Shown: one piece after another, positions 10,586-21,500 of the stretch | Layout: each line of letters opens with the position of its first letter | Numbering within the stretch: position 1 is the first letter of the stretch | Assembly: GCA_002205965.3 (NCBI GenBank) | Contig: NADL03000620.1 | Location: forward strand, 1,922,001-1,986,000 | Reading direction: 5' to 3' | From: Kappaphycus alvarezii | Lineage: Eukaryota > Rhodophyta > Florideophyceae > Gigartinales > Solieriaceae | Length of the DNA: 64,000 nucleotides | Translations under genes and position numbers: made by a program | Notes under the pieces: model-generated | Told to the model about the DNA's origin: nothing | The model's database searches: none | The model's input: the letters and a program-made list of their open reading frames with translations, nothing else

Positions 10586-13331
10586 CCCAAGAGCAAACTT
10601 CTCTAACGAAGGCATTGAGCTCCTCGGTGCTCCAATTGGTTCGCCTCAATTCATGAAGAACTTTCTCAATGAGAAATTCACGGTTGCAAAAAAACGTTGT
10701 TGCTGATCGACTGGATAGGGGACCCTTATCCGCTTCCACCTTAATCTGGTATGTGCTGCAGCATGCAAGCCACAACATGTGATGATGCTAACGCGGCCGA
10801 GTGCGAAAAACGCCATTGCAATGAGATTTGACCAAGAGCAAATGGAATACTATTCGCGTTCAAACAACGTGCGGACTACAAACGCAGTCCACCAGCAAGT
10901 GACTCTTCCGCTGCGCTTCGGCGGCCACGGATTCGCTCCCGTGGGGACGCTGAATTTAGCGTCGTGCACGGCCAGCATCATTGAGTCTGAACAGGTGAGA
11001 TGCCCCACGACCCTGGAGTAGCCGGGCACTGTGCACAGAGTTATGCGGACGCCGATAGCTACCTCCTCCAGTTTGTCCGACAACTCCACCCATCTTTTCT
11101 GAGAAACATGGTGGGCATCCCGAAGAACTGACAGCGGCCAGCCTTGCTACGAATCCCGGTATTACACAGAGCATTTTGTATAGAGCCTGGTGCGAGTGGG
11201 CGACAAAGCTCTTCTGGAAAGAAGACGACTGGTCGAGGGTTCCAAGCACCGGGTCAAACTCGGAAGCTAGTGCTCGGCGAGGACCCTCCATCAAGCATAC
11301 ATGGAGACGACTGCAGCAGCCTTGATCACCGCACATCCGTCAGCGGTCAGCCGAACGCAAGATACGATGTGGCCGAGGATGATACGTCGCCGCCTGGGAG
11401 TTTGCGTGCTTGACAACACCGTGCGGCTGCAGTGCGCGGAGTGCACCAGGTGCATGAACCACCGAGGAAACCATGCTGCCGATTTGCGCGAAAGAGATCT
11501 AGGATGGACCAAGCGGCACAATGCTGTGGTAAAGGGTTTTGGCCGACAACTGTTCACGGCAGCAGTGGGCGTCAAACAGAAGGTGGTATACCTACTTGCC
11601 TGACTTTACGGGCGGCCTACTGACCTCCCAGTGCAGCCGAGGTCTGACAGCACCAACACCTCGCAGCCCCTCCTTGTGGGATCCAGTACGTCGTCGCAGT
11701 CACATCGCCATTGCAGGAGGGCTCTAGATTCATGGGAACACGCGAAGCGCGTGCCGTTGGCAATGCAGCGGAACGACGAAAGCGCAGAGAACTTTGCAGG
11801 TGGTGGGAGGCAGTCCCGGTGAAGCTGTCCCAGGACGATCAAACTCAGGATGTATGTTTGTGCCACAAGCTGTCGACTCGCTAGCAGAGGTAGAGGGCTT
11901 GTGTTAGGGCATGGATAAGGGTATGTTCGGATGCCTTTGACATCATGCGTAACAACACACTGTCCCCCAGCCTCCACCCGGAGACCTTCGCCACTTCCTT
12001 TCTCAAACTGGCCATGGGCTTCCGCTCCTGCATCAACCCACCCGACCTCGATGACGACGCCGCCATCTCTCGCTTCGCGGCATCTATGAAAAAAGACGCC
12101 GGCTTCCCCGCCGTCGAAACGATGATGAGACAGGAAGTCGCACTTCTCACCAAGCTGTCGACTACTTTTTTCCCCGATCTCGCTACCCCGCCGGCCCCCG
12201 CAGATAATGGCGACGCTCCTACAGCTGAGCCTTCTGGAAACGCTCCATCCCAACCTATGCCGCTGTCGCCGCACGCCCCGCACCTCACACCCCGCGCGCT
12301 CCCTGCCCGCTCTACACATCCAGGACCCTCCCCCAAACGACACCACCGACGAGCCCGACTGCCCGATGCCTCTGACTCGCCGCGCCCGCTCTACGATCGC
12401 CTCCAGCGCATGCAGGCTCTGTGTTCCTGAGCCCTGCCACTTCGTATACGTTCAGGTCGCCGAGCAAACCGTCCGCATCCGCAACCCCTCCCACATCCGC
12501 CATGCTCTCCGCGAGGGAGGACTGCGCGCACAAATCGCCGTATGCCAATCGAACACCCCTCTGTCTTCTTCCTTGTTGCACCTGAGCGAGCCGTACCCCT
12601 CATCCCCACGCCTACCGACGCTTTCGTCAACAGGCCACTTCTGAGGACTTCATCGTCCCGACACTCACATTCACGGCACTTCGCCACCCGCGTGACGCCT
12701 GCGCATCCGCTGCTGACATCGCCCCCTTCATCAAATCATCATGGCGGAATCAACCGCCTATCTTCCGAGGAATGCTCATGGCGCCTGCGCCACGACTTCC
12801 TTGCCCTGCTCCACCCCATCGCTGATTCCCTCATCCGGACCCAGCGCGAACCCGATGCACATCCCAATCCGACAACCATCCCAATCCCTCCAATCAGTCC
12901 CTCGCCGCCGTACTCCAGTGCAGCACCTGACACCCAGACGCCTACACCCCCGCGCCCCACCCCCGCCCTGCCGGGTAGGACGCTTCCTCCCCCCCCCCCC
13001 CTCCCCCACTCCCCTCGACGACCTCGACGCCCGCAATCTCCCACGAGCCCACTTCGCACACTCCCCCTGTCGATGCTGACATGGACGACGCAATGAGTAC
13101 AATCGGCATGAATCCCCAATCGTGCCCTCTACCCGATATTATCTTCCGATGCGGGTTCCAACGCTGAAATACCTACCCAACTGCCTCGTGCTGACCTCCA
13201 CCGTCTCCTCCACGACCTGTTCGCCCGCTACAGCTACGCCGCACACAGGACACCATGTCGGCCGCCCTCGCCCCCATACTCGCAACCCCAAACTCGTTCT
13301 TCGTCGCAACGGCAAACACGAGACACGAACC

Positions 13332-14210
13332 AAGAACGCAATGCAAGAACGAATTCCTCTTGGGATTCGAGGAGGCAGGCGTTTCGCGCGTCTATGGCCC
13401 TCCCGGGAGCCAAGGAATGGGTGTATTGTCCCCCATGCCCCGGACTACAGACAAGCATTGACCCTCGAGAATTCTCGGTGTGGCGCCAATACTACTGTCA
13501 AGTCCCACTTTTTCAGCCTGGCACGCCATACCCGAGAAGGAATTGCCCGGACACACTCGATGTACATGGCGATCATCTGATGCTTGCATGGAGCCCAACG
13601 GATCAACCGACACGATCGCCAAGTAACCCTTCTCGCGAAAGACCTGGCAAGAGCTGCTCGTCATCCTGCTGTAGCCACGCCATGGTCTCCACCGCACGAG
13701 ACCAGACATCCAGGCAATAGGAACCAGCGGAGGGACCGACTTTTTTGATGTTACCTTCGTGAATCCCCTCGCTCCCTCCAACAGAAGAGTGAGGGCCTTC
13801 AACCCGATGTCCTCTCTGAATGCGGCGCGAAATGCAAAGCAGAGAAGATATCAATCCTTTCTCGCGACCTCCACCAGAGGTAGGCTCGTGCCTGTGCCAA
13901 TCTCCACTCTTGGAGGTTGGCACCCGGATGCATGTGCACTGTTAAATGACGTGGCAAGGAACGTGGCTGTGGGGGCACTGGAGACGTACGGGAAGGTTCG
14001 TGGGGTTTTGATGCAAAGGCACGCTGCAGCAGCCGTCATGTCCAATGCGGCCTGCTTGATGGCTGGCCTGAAGGTAGCATTTTAGGGAGCGTAGTTCCTT
14101 CCCCATTACGGTGTCGGTATACCCTTTTTGAGTCGATTATGGTTGTCTGGAAAACCATGGGATAGATCGGATATACCTTCCAAGAGTAAAACACCCAAAC
14201 GTTCCCCCCC
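13332..14210 (+). mobile_element. LINE A copy 1: 5'-truncated RLE-type LINE, 879 bp
   Basis: This segment lies precisely between two copies of a 13-bp target-site duplication. It encodes the C-terminal part of a LINE protein: GAKEWVYCPPCP near 13405-13440, a DVHGDHL-type zinc remnant near 13557-13577, and the endonuclease C-terminus with a stop at 14083-14085. The roughly 125-bp 3' untranslated region ends AAACGTTCCCC, with no poly(A). The upstream part needs frame changes, so the copy is dead, but its last frame is open. The same 3' end is seen at 29.5, 35.7, 36.3 and 61.8 kb. Confidence 0.85.
13759..14085 (+). pseudogene. C-terminal endonuclease-end fragment of LINE A
   Basis: This open frame of 108 codons is a fragment, not a complete gene. 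The sequence just upstream gives DVTFVNPL, the D-V-T core of the restriction-like endonuclease. AARNAKQRRY near residue 22 matches the A-x-x-A-K-x-x-R-Y segment, and GGWHPDA lies at about residues 52-58. These are typical of the extreme C-terminus of this LINE class. The ATG at 13759 is internal and not a real start. The frame ends in TAG, with the family's common 3' tail directly after it. Confidence 0.7.
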
Positions 14211-16994
14211 CGAGACACGAACCCGCACGTCCCTAGCGTTTATCTCCTCCCTCCGACACCGTATCAACCTCGCGCGACAAGGCCAATGGCACGACATTTA
14301 TACGCACTGCCTCGATGCGTTCCCCCCCGTTCGGAGCACTCCTACCGGCCCCACGCTAAATCCAGCGTTGTCAGCGCTATTTCCGCGAAGGCAATGTTTC
14401 CAGGGCCACTGCTGCCCTCCTTGAGACTGCCCCACCCGTCACTCCTTCCCCAACAACCCTCCCCACCCTACAACGCCTACACCCCTCCCACTTACACCAT
14501 CCACCCTTCTCCCCCGGTTGAGCTACCCCGACCTGCACCCTCGCTGAATCCACAATCCGCCGCTCTCTTCAAGGCCTTAATCGCCACTCTGCTCCTGGCC
14601 CCTGATGGTCTACGTCCTTCTATTCTTCGCATCCTCGCCCACGCTCCGGCCGGCGCGGAACCACTTGCCAGTGCTCTCTCCTCGTTTACCGGTTTTGTCA
14701 ACAAGCTGGCCAACGGCGATATTCCGGCCTCCTTTCAGCCCTTCCTCTCCGGTGCATCGCTTATTGCACTCCCAAGGACAGCCTAGACCCTCACCGCCTT
14801 CGGCCGATTGCTATCGGGGTGTTATACCGGCGATTTGTTGCACGTCTCCTCGCCGCTCGCCTAGCACTGACCCGCTCTCTTATCCCACCTCCGTCCCTCC
14901 AATATGCAGTCGGCTCCAAGAACGGTATTGAAGCCATTATCCACCCCTTCGCACATCGGCATCCGCACATCGGAACAGGACCTAATCTCCTGAAGATCGA
15001 CCTCACCAACGCCTTTAACAGCGTCGAACGGCTTTGCTTCCTTCAGCAAGTTTCCGATCTCGCCCCGGACGCCGCCCGATTCGTGCACTTCACCTATGGT
15101 AGCCCCCCCACCTGTACTTTGGCCCCTACACATACTATCCAAGACAGGGACCCACCAAGGCCCCTCTAGCCATGCACCTCTACTCACTCGGCATCCATTT
15201 CTCCAAAGGCTGCAGCGATCTTTTCCCAACACTGTGACACGCGTGGTACGCTGACGACGGGAACATCATTCTCCCGTCACCCGACGCGCCTCGACTCCTC
15301 CAAATGATAGCAAATGAAGGACGTCCATACGGCATCCACATCAACATGCAAAAGACCGAAGCATGGTGGTTCGGCCAGAGCTCCTACCCAAACCTTCCTT
15401 GCAAGATTGTCACGGCTCCCGCAATCAACACCCTCGGCTCACCCATTGGTACGATCCGGGCTGCCTGTCCCTCGTCGAGGACCGCCTAACTACAGCTCGC
15501 GCTATCTGGACTGCTCTCCCTACCCTCCGTGACCCACAGACTGCCTTCCATCTCCTACGCCATTGCGCCAGCGCATGCCGCCTGATTTATACTCTTCGAA
15601 CTACCCCACCGCACTTAACCCTTTCTACGTCAGCTATGTTTGACCGTGAACTGCGAGGGGCCTTTCAAGAGATTCATCGAGAGCTGACGGACGGCTCCTG
15701 GCTCTGTGCTACTTTGCCCTTTTCACTAGGTGGACTTGGGCTCACACTCACCTCACCCATCCGCTCCGCCACCTACCTCAGCTCTCTCCTAAGCACCTAC
15801 CACCTCTCCCTCGACCTGTTGCCGCCCATCGACCACCATCTCCTACCCAACGAGATACGACGACCCACCAATCTATCCCTCACAATGTCATTCCTGCCGA
15901 TCTTCGGCTCCAACCTCTCCTTGCCCGCCTCCCCACGACGGTCAAATCCAAGGCGTCCAGACTACCCTCACATCCGCCATCCATCATGAACGCCACAAAA
16001 CATATCTCTCCTCTCCCCGCAATACGAAAGTGCAGCTCACGACTCGCCCGGAACCTCAGCTGTCGAAACGGTCCGCCAACTCACCCTTTCTCACCCTCCC
16101 GGACTCCCGCGACTCCACCCGCATCGAACCCCAAATCTGGACATACATGATCCTGCTTCGACTTGGTCACCCGTCTTCAACGGCCGGGACCACTGCCCCC
16201 GGTGTGCACTCTCCCAAGCTCGACCCCGCCCCTCCTCGACCCACTCGGGAGACATGCTATCCACTGCCCAGCAATGGAGGGATTCCTCCGACGCCACAAC
16301 CACCTTCGACAAACTGTATACCCTCCTCCGACATCCTTCTGTAATGTTGCGCCCGAAGCTCGAATATACCTTCCCCTGCGAAGCCCACCTCCCGTACTCG
16401 GAACGCCGCCGAATGGACATCCTCATTGACGACATCGAATTCTCCTCACGTCCCTGCGCACTGACGTCTTCATTGCAAGCCCCTACACCGCACGGGCCAT
16501 CTCCCACTCTCGCAAGACCTCCGGAGGGGCTACCTGCCCATTGAAGCCTCGAAAACTGCGCTGCCCTCTGTGGGACGATACAAGCCCAATTCTATCCTCT
16601 TGGATTCGATACTCACGGAGCCATCGGCAAACCTGCCCGTGAGGCCCTAGCCAAAGTCGCCTCTTTTTCGCTCTCCGCCGCGGGAAACCCCCATCTGATG
16701 AATACCACCGATTGGTCACCACCCTCGCTTCCTCGTTCTACAGCTGACGGCTCATGCCGTATCTCGCCGTGCTTTGTCTCTCACATCACCTGATGCTTGA
16801 GTGACCAGCTGTTTAGTGACCATTTAATAAAAGCGTTGTTTGTTTGTTTTGACAGAACGGGTGATTGGGCTTTGGATGCTGATGGGTGGCGGAGGAGGTA
16901 GACTGCGTCAGTTATTGTTGGATGAAAGGGTAAAGTGAGTTGTGGAAAGTCTGGATTGTCTGCACACTTGATTGCATGCCCCACTGGAGTTCAG

Positions 16995-17255
16995 ACTACA
17001 GTACAGTACAGTACAGTATATACTGTACAGTATTAAACATCAGATCTGGCACTTGCTTTACCAACGGTGATGATCAGTTACTAAGTTACAGTTACAGTAA
17101 GGCCTCGTCGTACTGTAAGATTATATTTGCAGATCTGTGCAAAACTCAACTGTAATTGTACATCAAAAGTATCCATGATTGGTCCATGTGCTCTACATTA
17201 CAGAACAGCGCACTTTTGTTGACATTGCGCGACAATATACAGCACAGTACAGCAC
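16995..17255. repeat. ACAGT pentanucleotide repeat clusters, left of the BTB-like gene
   Basis: Perfect and near-perfect tandem ACAGT/ACTGT units occur at about 16998-17035, with looser copies at about 17083-17120 and 17232-17255. The sequence is self-complementary (TACTGTACAGTA), so hairpins can form. The same motif lies on the far side of the gene remnant and near 39.9 kb. Confidence 0.85.
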
Positions 17256-17459
17256 TTTCAAAATAGCGAAATAGCGTGCATAGTGGTCACTGCCAGGTTT
17301 ACATTAGAGCTTGTATACACACGGAAGAGAGGAAAACAGAAAAATACCTTCTAACCGTCTCGTCGTCGCCCCGACACCACCACTCTGCACCAACCTTCTC
17401 CCTTCACCTCCCCCCCCCCCCAATCTCCCTAGCCCTGTTCACCTTCCGCCAACCCCCCA

Positions 17460-20430
17460 TGCCGCGCCTCCAACCCCATCCGCATCGGCCTGTGGGAGCT
17501 TCACCACAACATTCTCCGACCCTCCCATTGTCTTCTCCAACTCCACAACACCTCTCTCCTAACCCTTCCCTTCACCCCTGTCACCCTTCATCTCACGGGA
17601 AACGCCCCCACCACCGAGCCCCCCTCCACCTCGCCCACCTCTCCATCACACTCCCCCGTCACCTCCTCATGTCCGCGGGCGGTCCCTTCCGTGCCCTAGT
17701 CTCCCCCCTTCCTCGAATCCCGTCAAACCTCCATCACCATCCACGAATCCCCGCAAGCCTTTTCCCACATCCACCGTTTCCTCACCTGTCAACCACTCTA
17801 CCTCAACACCGCCCCGCCAGATCTCGCCCTCGTAGCCGATCGCTGGGTCTCGTCACCCTGTTCGACGCCCTCTTCCTGCATGCTGAAATAAGGACAGTCC
17901 CCTCAAATCATGGGTTCCCCTCCAAACCAGCGACCTCATCCTCAAGTTCCTTCCCATCATGTCCCGCGTCTCCGTTCCGCCTCGCTTCAAACGCTTCCTC
18001 GCCATGCGTCTCGCTTTGGATTTGGAGCTCGTCGACGCCTTTTTCGACACTTGCGACCGCGACACATACACCACCATCTTTCTCATCAACAACATGATCC
18101 ACAAGTCGAGTCCCGTCGCCACAAGCTTGACGGCAAAGCCACTACTGCAAAAGCCGCGCGTGTGCGGCGGTTGCACCCGATGCTCCGGGTTCCGCAGTCG
18201 TCCCTCATTCTACCGTACTGGCTGCCTCTGTCTTTGCGAGCCCTGAACACGAGTTCATTCCGATGGAACGCTCACCGGTACCCCGGCTACTCCATCCCCG
18301 GCCCATCCCGACTGTCTCCAGTGGGATGGCCACGCTACCGTCCTCTGCGTCTGCGCAACTTGCGAATGGAGATGCTGACGGGGACAGTCAGCATGTGGGT
18401 CAGAATTGGGAACAGACGCGGGCGGTGGAAATGGGAACCAGGGATGAAAGCAGTTGAGGTTAGTGCAGGGGATGCCGAGGTGCAAGTCGGCGAGGAACCA
18501 GCAGTGGGGGAGACGGATGGGTTCCCAGTGAATCAGCTACGGCGCTAGTCGAGTTGAGCGGAGCTGATTCGGAGGGGAGCTATACGTCTTTTGATGGAGA
18601 CCAGTCGGAGGAGAACACTCGAACGGATCGGGCGAGCACTGGCCGACGGATGCGGTGGAGGGAGAGAGGACGAGATAGATGCGATCCGAAAGCCTTGTGT
18701 GCCCTTGCGCCGTATCCGACTGAGAAAGGAATGGCACCGGGAGTTTGACATTTGGCGCGTGTTTTTTGCAGCAAAAGATGATGCGAATGTTTGTTCACTA
18801 CTTTCGAATTACGGGAGACGGGATTTTTCGTCTGTCTGTTGGATTTGATCCTGGGAAACTGGAGCCGACTTTGACGATGACTATGTGGTGGAGCTGTTGC
18901 GGCAGGTAGATTGTTTTGGGAAGAGCCACATATGATATGCTTTCGCCCGAGTTGACAAAAGAATGGACCCCAAGAGCTTGGCGCTTGCTTGCGTTGGCGC
19001 AATTGCAAAGGATAGACATGGAGTAGATGTGAGGATGACGTGGCGATACGGAAGGTTGTGTAGAGATTTGTTAGAACGTGCCGCGCAGCTGGCGAATAAG
19101 ACGGACGAGAGTGACGGGAATTCGACTCATAGTTCGGATGACGAAAACGAGCTTGGCTTTTCAATGGAATGGGACGGGAGAGGTGGGGACCAGGGGTTTG
19201 ACTTTGGAATGTCACTACATTGCACGGATCTAGATCCGAATGAGATGACTGCTCTGACGCTGAATATTCGGCTGCTGGACCCAGTGGGGAGGTGTTTGAT
19301 AAAAAGGCGGGGCGGAGGGAGGTAACAAACACGGATCAAGGTGATCGAAAGTGGATGCGGATGCAGTTTGGAGGATGGGGATGAATTCCAGGGGTTCACA
19401 GCGAGCCCAACGATGAATGCGGAGGAACGCGTATCGGAACTGGATTCATTTCGCGGGAGGGGATGTCGATTCACGGTTATGGAGAGTGAGCAGCTTGAAG
19501 AGTGGATGAAGAGACACAAGATACACTGTGGGCTGGTGTTTCAGGTGCGACTGTACATCTTCCCTGGCGAGGACGGACGGAGAAGAGGGGAGAGGGGGGA
19601 TGAGAATAAGGGCAAATGCGTGTGCGGTGCTTGTGAATGTGAAGCGTGTGAGGAGGAGGCGGAGGAATTTTTGTAGAGAGTGGGAGATGAGGATAATCAT
19701 GGTTGGGAGACGGAAAAGTCTGAGCGGTGGATGGCGGGAAATGAAATGGATTTACGTGAATAGGAAGGATGAGTGTGGGAGAAGGAAGGGCTTGCGTTGT
19801 GGATGTAAGTTTGCGTTACTGTGCGATGATGACTTGAAGATGTGATGGAAGAACATGTAAACAAGGAAACACAGTGGTCGATAGACAGGCGGGCCACTGG
19901 ACATGTGTTGTTGTCACGTGTATCTGCGACACACGAGATGATAGGGGTGGGTGTAAAGTGGTTTACACAGTTGCAGTATGGGGAAGATGAAGAGGGATGA
20001 TGGAGGGAGGGGAGGTGTGATTGCGTGGACATTGGTGGGGACATTGCGTGGGTGTGGTTGGAGAGTTTGAGATACGGACAGCGAGCAGCCGTATTTCAAA
20101 GGGCGGAGTTTGTGTGGCAGGATGGAGTGAATGAGTAGGTGGACAAGAGTGTAGAAATGTGCAGTGGTGGTTGAATGGAGAGGAATTGGTTTGTAGAAAT
20201 TCTAACATTAAAAGAGAGAGTGCAAGCTGTTGTGGCTCATTGCAACGTTGAGGGTACGTTGCTGGCTGGGCGTGTGTATTGTGATGTATGGTGAGGAGAG
20301 ATGTGGAAAGGGAGGTTGAGGGGATTGATTTGTGGGGCAAATTGTGGGGCAGGAAGGTGGGCAAGGCAGCTGGGGCGGTGTGTGTGTCGGAGAAGCGTTG
20401 GAGAGTAGAGCAGTGAGAGCATGGCGAAGA
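17460..20430 (+). pseudogene. Decayed host gene, BTB/POZ-domain-like protein
   Basis: A GC-rich island shows coding character on + in alternating frames. At about 17640-17880 the frames read LLMSAGGPFRALVSP, then ESRQTSITIHESPQAF, FLTCQPLYLN and ALVADRW. This order resembles a BTB/POZ fold (a held hydrophobic anchor, F-x-A-L, E-S-x-x-x-x-I-x-I, F-L, L-A-D-x-W). RFKRFLAMRLALDLELVDAF near 17985-18045 resembles a following BACK-like helix region. Later open pieces at 18591-18848, 18963-19325 and 19341-19676 look like genuine protein with acidic linkers. Coding-like frames (GVKWFTQLQYGEDEEG, VVAHCNVEGTLL) continue to about 20430. At least six frame changes and several stops separate the pieces. 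Introns could account for some, but consensus splice sites were not obvious. BTB proteins usually act as adaptors or regulators. The family call is moderate; that the gene is host-derived is an inference. Confidence 0.42.
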
Positions 20431-20504
20431 GTATGACTTTTTAATTCACTCGGTTTTCAGGTTTCAGGTTTCAGTCGGCAGGCCACGGAGACATGGGTGG
20501 ATGG

Positions 20505-20695
20505 GAATATATTGTACTGTGCGGTACAATTTGACGTGTCTCGCAAAATTGATCGGTTTGTTTCGCAGATTTGTCGTCTGAGTTGTACTGTATCATACAC
20601 AGTCATGTAAAGTTGCAGTTGTTACAAAACTGTCATGTCACTCTACTGTACTGTATCGTACTGTACAGTACAAGTACAGTACAGCACGCCAGGGG
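20505..20695. repeat. ACAGT pentanucleotide repeat clusters, right of the BTB-like gene
   Basis: TGTACTG/CAGTACA words occur at about 20511-20530, 20583-20592 and 20643-20688, including TACTGTACAGTACAAGTACA. They mirror the cluster to the left of the gene remnant. No transposon structure was confirmed. Confidence 0.8.
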
Positions 20696-20699
20696 ACTC

Positions 20700-21500
20700 G
20701 GTTGTACTGTTGCCCCGTGGGGTACTGACCCGTCAATTCAACTCTTTGGATCCGTCTGCCCTTTGTGCCCACTGTAATCAAAGTCTTCTTACTGCAGTGT
20801 GCCTATTCGCGGGGTGACGGATGAGACATTAGTCAAGCACAAAATTGAACGCCAGACTCAAATTGTAATGCACTTTCCTATATTCATAAACAATCGGGTA
20901 ATTCTACCAACGTTGATCCAACTTTGGTCCACCAACTATTACCAAGGAAGTATCCTCTACTGGGGGGGGGGGGGCACGGGGGTTCGTTTACTGTAACAGA
21001 AAAGCTGGCTGATACCTACTCAACTTTTCTGGTGGTAGTGAGCGCGTGCGTGAAGGGTTCTGGCCGGCCCTGATGGCCCTTTGCACAAATCAGTTCTCAT
21101 TGGTTGGGTGCAAGGAGGTGGTACAGTATACGCATACAGATCCCATGTACCATCTGCTTGGCAGAATGGGCAATGTCGTCTCCTCTAAGAGTCATCCTAA
21201 CGTCCCCATTACTGAGACGCGGTTGCGAGGAACGGAGGTTGATAGAATTAGCTTTGCACTTTGAGGTGGTGGATCACCGGTTGGAGGGCGAGAGGGACTG
21301 ATGCGGAGATTTATTGGACCATGAGTTGTGCCGGGGACCAGAAGAGGGATCTCTCGCTGGGAAGAATTTGCAATGGTTAAATGGGATATCATAAACGACG
21401 GTATTTCTTGCCAAATATACCGGGCGAGATTTGTTTATTATGAGATTTGCAGAGGTGTTGCTTAACTTCAGTTGCATTTGTAACCTGCAACGATCCTGAA
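20700..21500. other. Spacer with a short dispersed repeat
   Basis: No gene is recognised. A G-run at about 20961-20972 is followed by TTACTGTAACAGA and GGTGGTAGTG words near 20990-21040. Diverged versions of these recur at about 36069-36118 in the same order, so this is probably the edge of a dispersed repeat. Confidence 0.3.

Larger units (their letters stand above)
9300..11890 (+). mobile_element. LINE C: decayed non-LTR retrotransposon with RT and endonuclease remnants
   Basis: Several frames give the parts of a LINE ORF in the correct order. At 9900-10230 there is RPIAIGMALHRLL, then GEEDDALILVN, which are the fingers and first catalytic region of the reverse transcriptase. At 10375-10410 there is WYADDCTLID, with the YADD box at 10387-10398. 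Near 10615 NEGIELLGAPIGS follows, then LPLRFGGHGFAPV near 10895. At 11410-11530 a C-x-x-C ... H ... RH zinc block precedes an endonuclease remnant (AVTSPLQEG and a C-terminal AERRKRRE-like segment near 11700-11800), with a stop at about 11884. Frames shift and stops occur, so it is inactive. The 5' limit is uncertain. Two long hairpins lie inside it. Confidence 0.7.
13319..14223 (+). repeat. 13-bp target-site duplication around the LINE A copy
   Basis: CGAGACACGAACC occurs at 13319-13331 and again at 14211-14223, exactly bounding the LINE A copy. The flanks are LINE B coding sequence. The duplication shows LINE A inserted here by a staggered cut after LINE B was already in place. Confidence 0.92.
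11900..16855 (+). mobile_element. LINE B: decayed GC-rich non-LTR retrotransposon, interrupted by LINE A
   Basis: An N-terminal region (about 11945-13318) is Pro-, His- and Arg-rich. After the LINE A insertion the ORF resumes with RTSLAFISSLRHR near 14224. Reverse transcriptase pieces follow: GDIPASFQPFL near 14716, RPIAIGVLYRR near 14801, LLKIDLTNAFNSV near 14990, WYADDGNII with YADD at 15247-15258, LGSPIG near 15434, and LPFSLGGLGLTLTSP near 15715. A zinc and endonuclease remnant lies at about 16150-16750. The 3' end has an AATAAA at 16826-16831 followed by GTTT repeats. Coding sequence is C-rich, with a poly-C run near 12990. Multiple frameshifts and stops make it inactive. The exact 5' end and target-site duplication were not found. 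Confidence 0.72.

Noticed and set aside
11606-12346. 246-codon minus-strand ORF
   Set aside because: It overlaps the end of LINE C and the start of LINE B in antisense and shows no domain. It is a shadow of GC-rich coding sequence.
18580-19332. 250-codon minus-strand ORF in the BTB-like island
   Set aside because: Its composition (Ser/Pro/His/Arg-rich, no motif) is that of the complement of coding sequence. The + strand pieces are far more protein-like.
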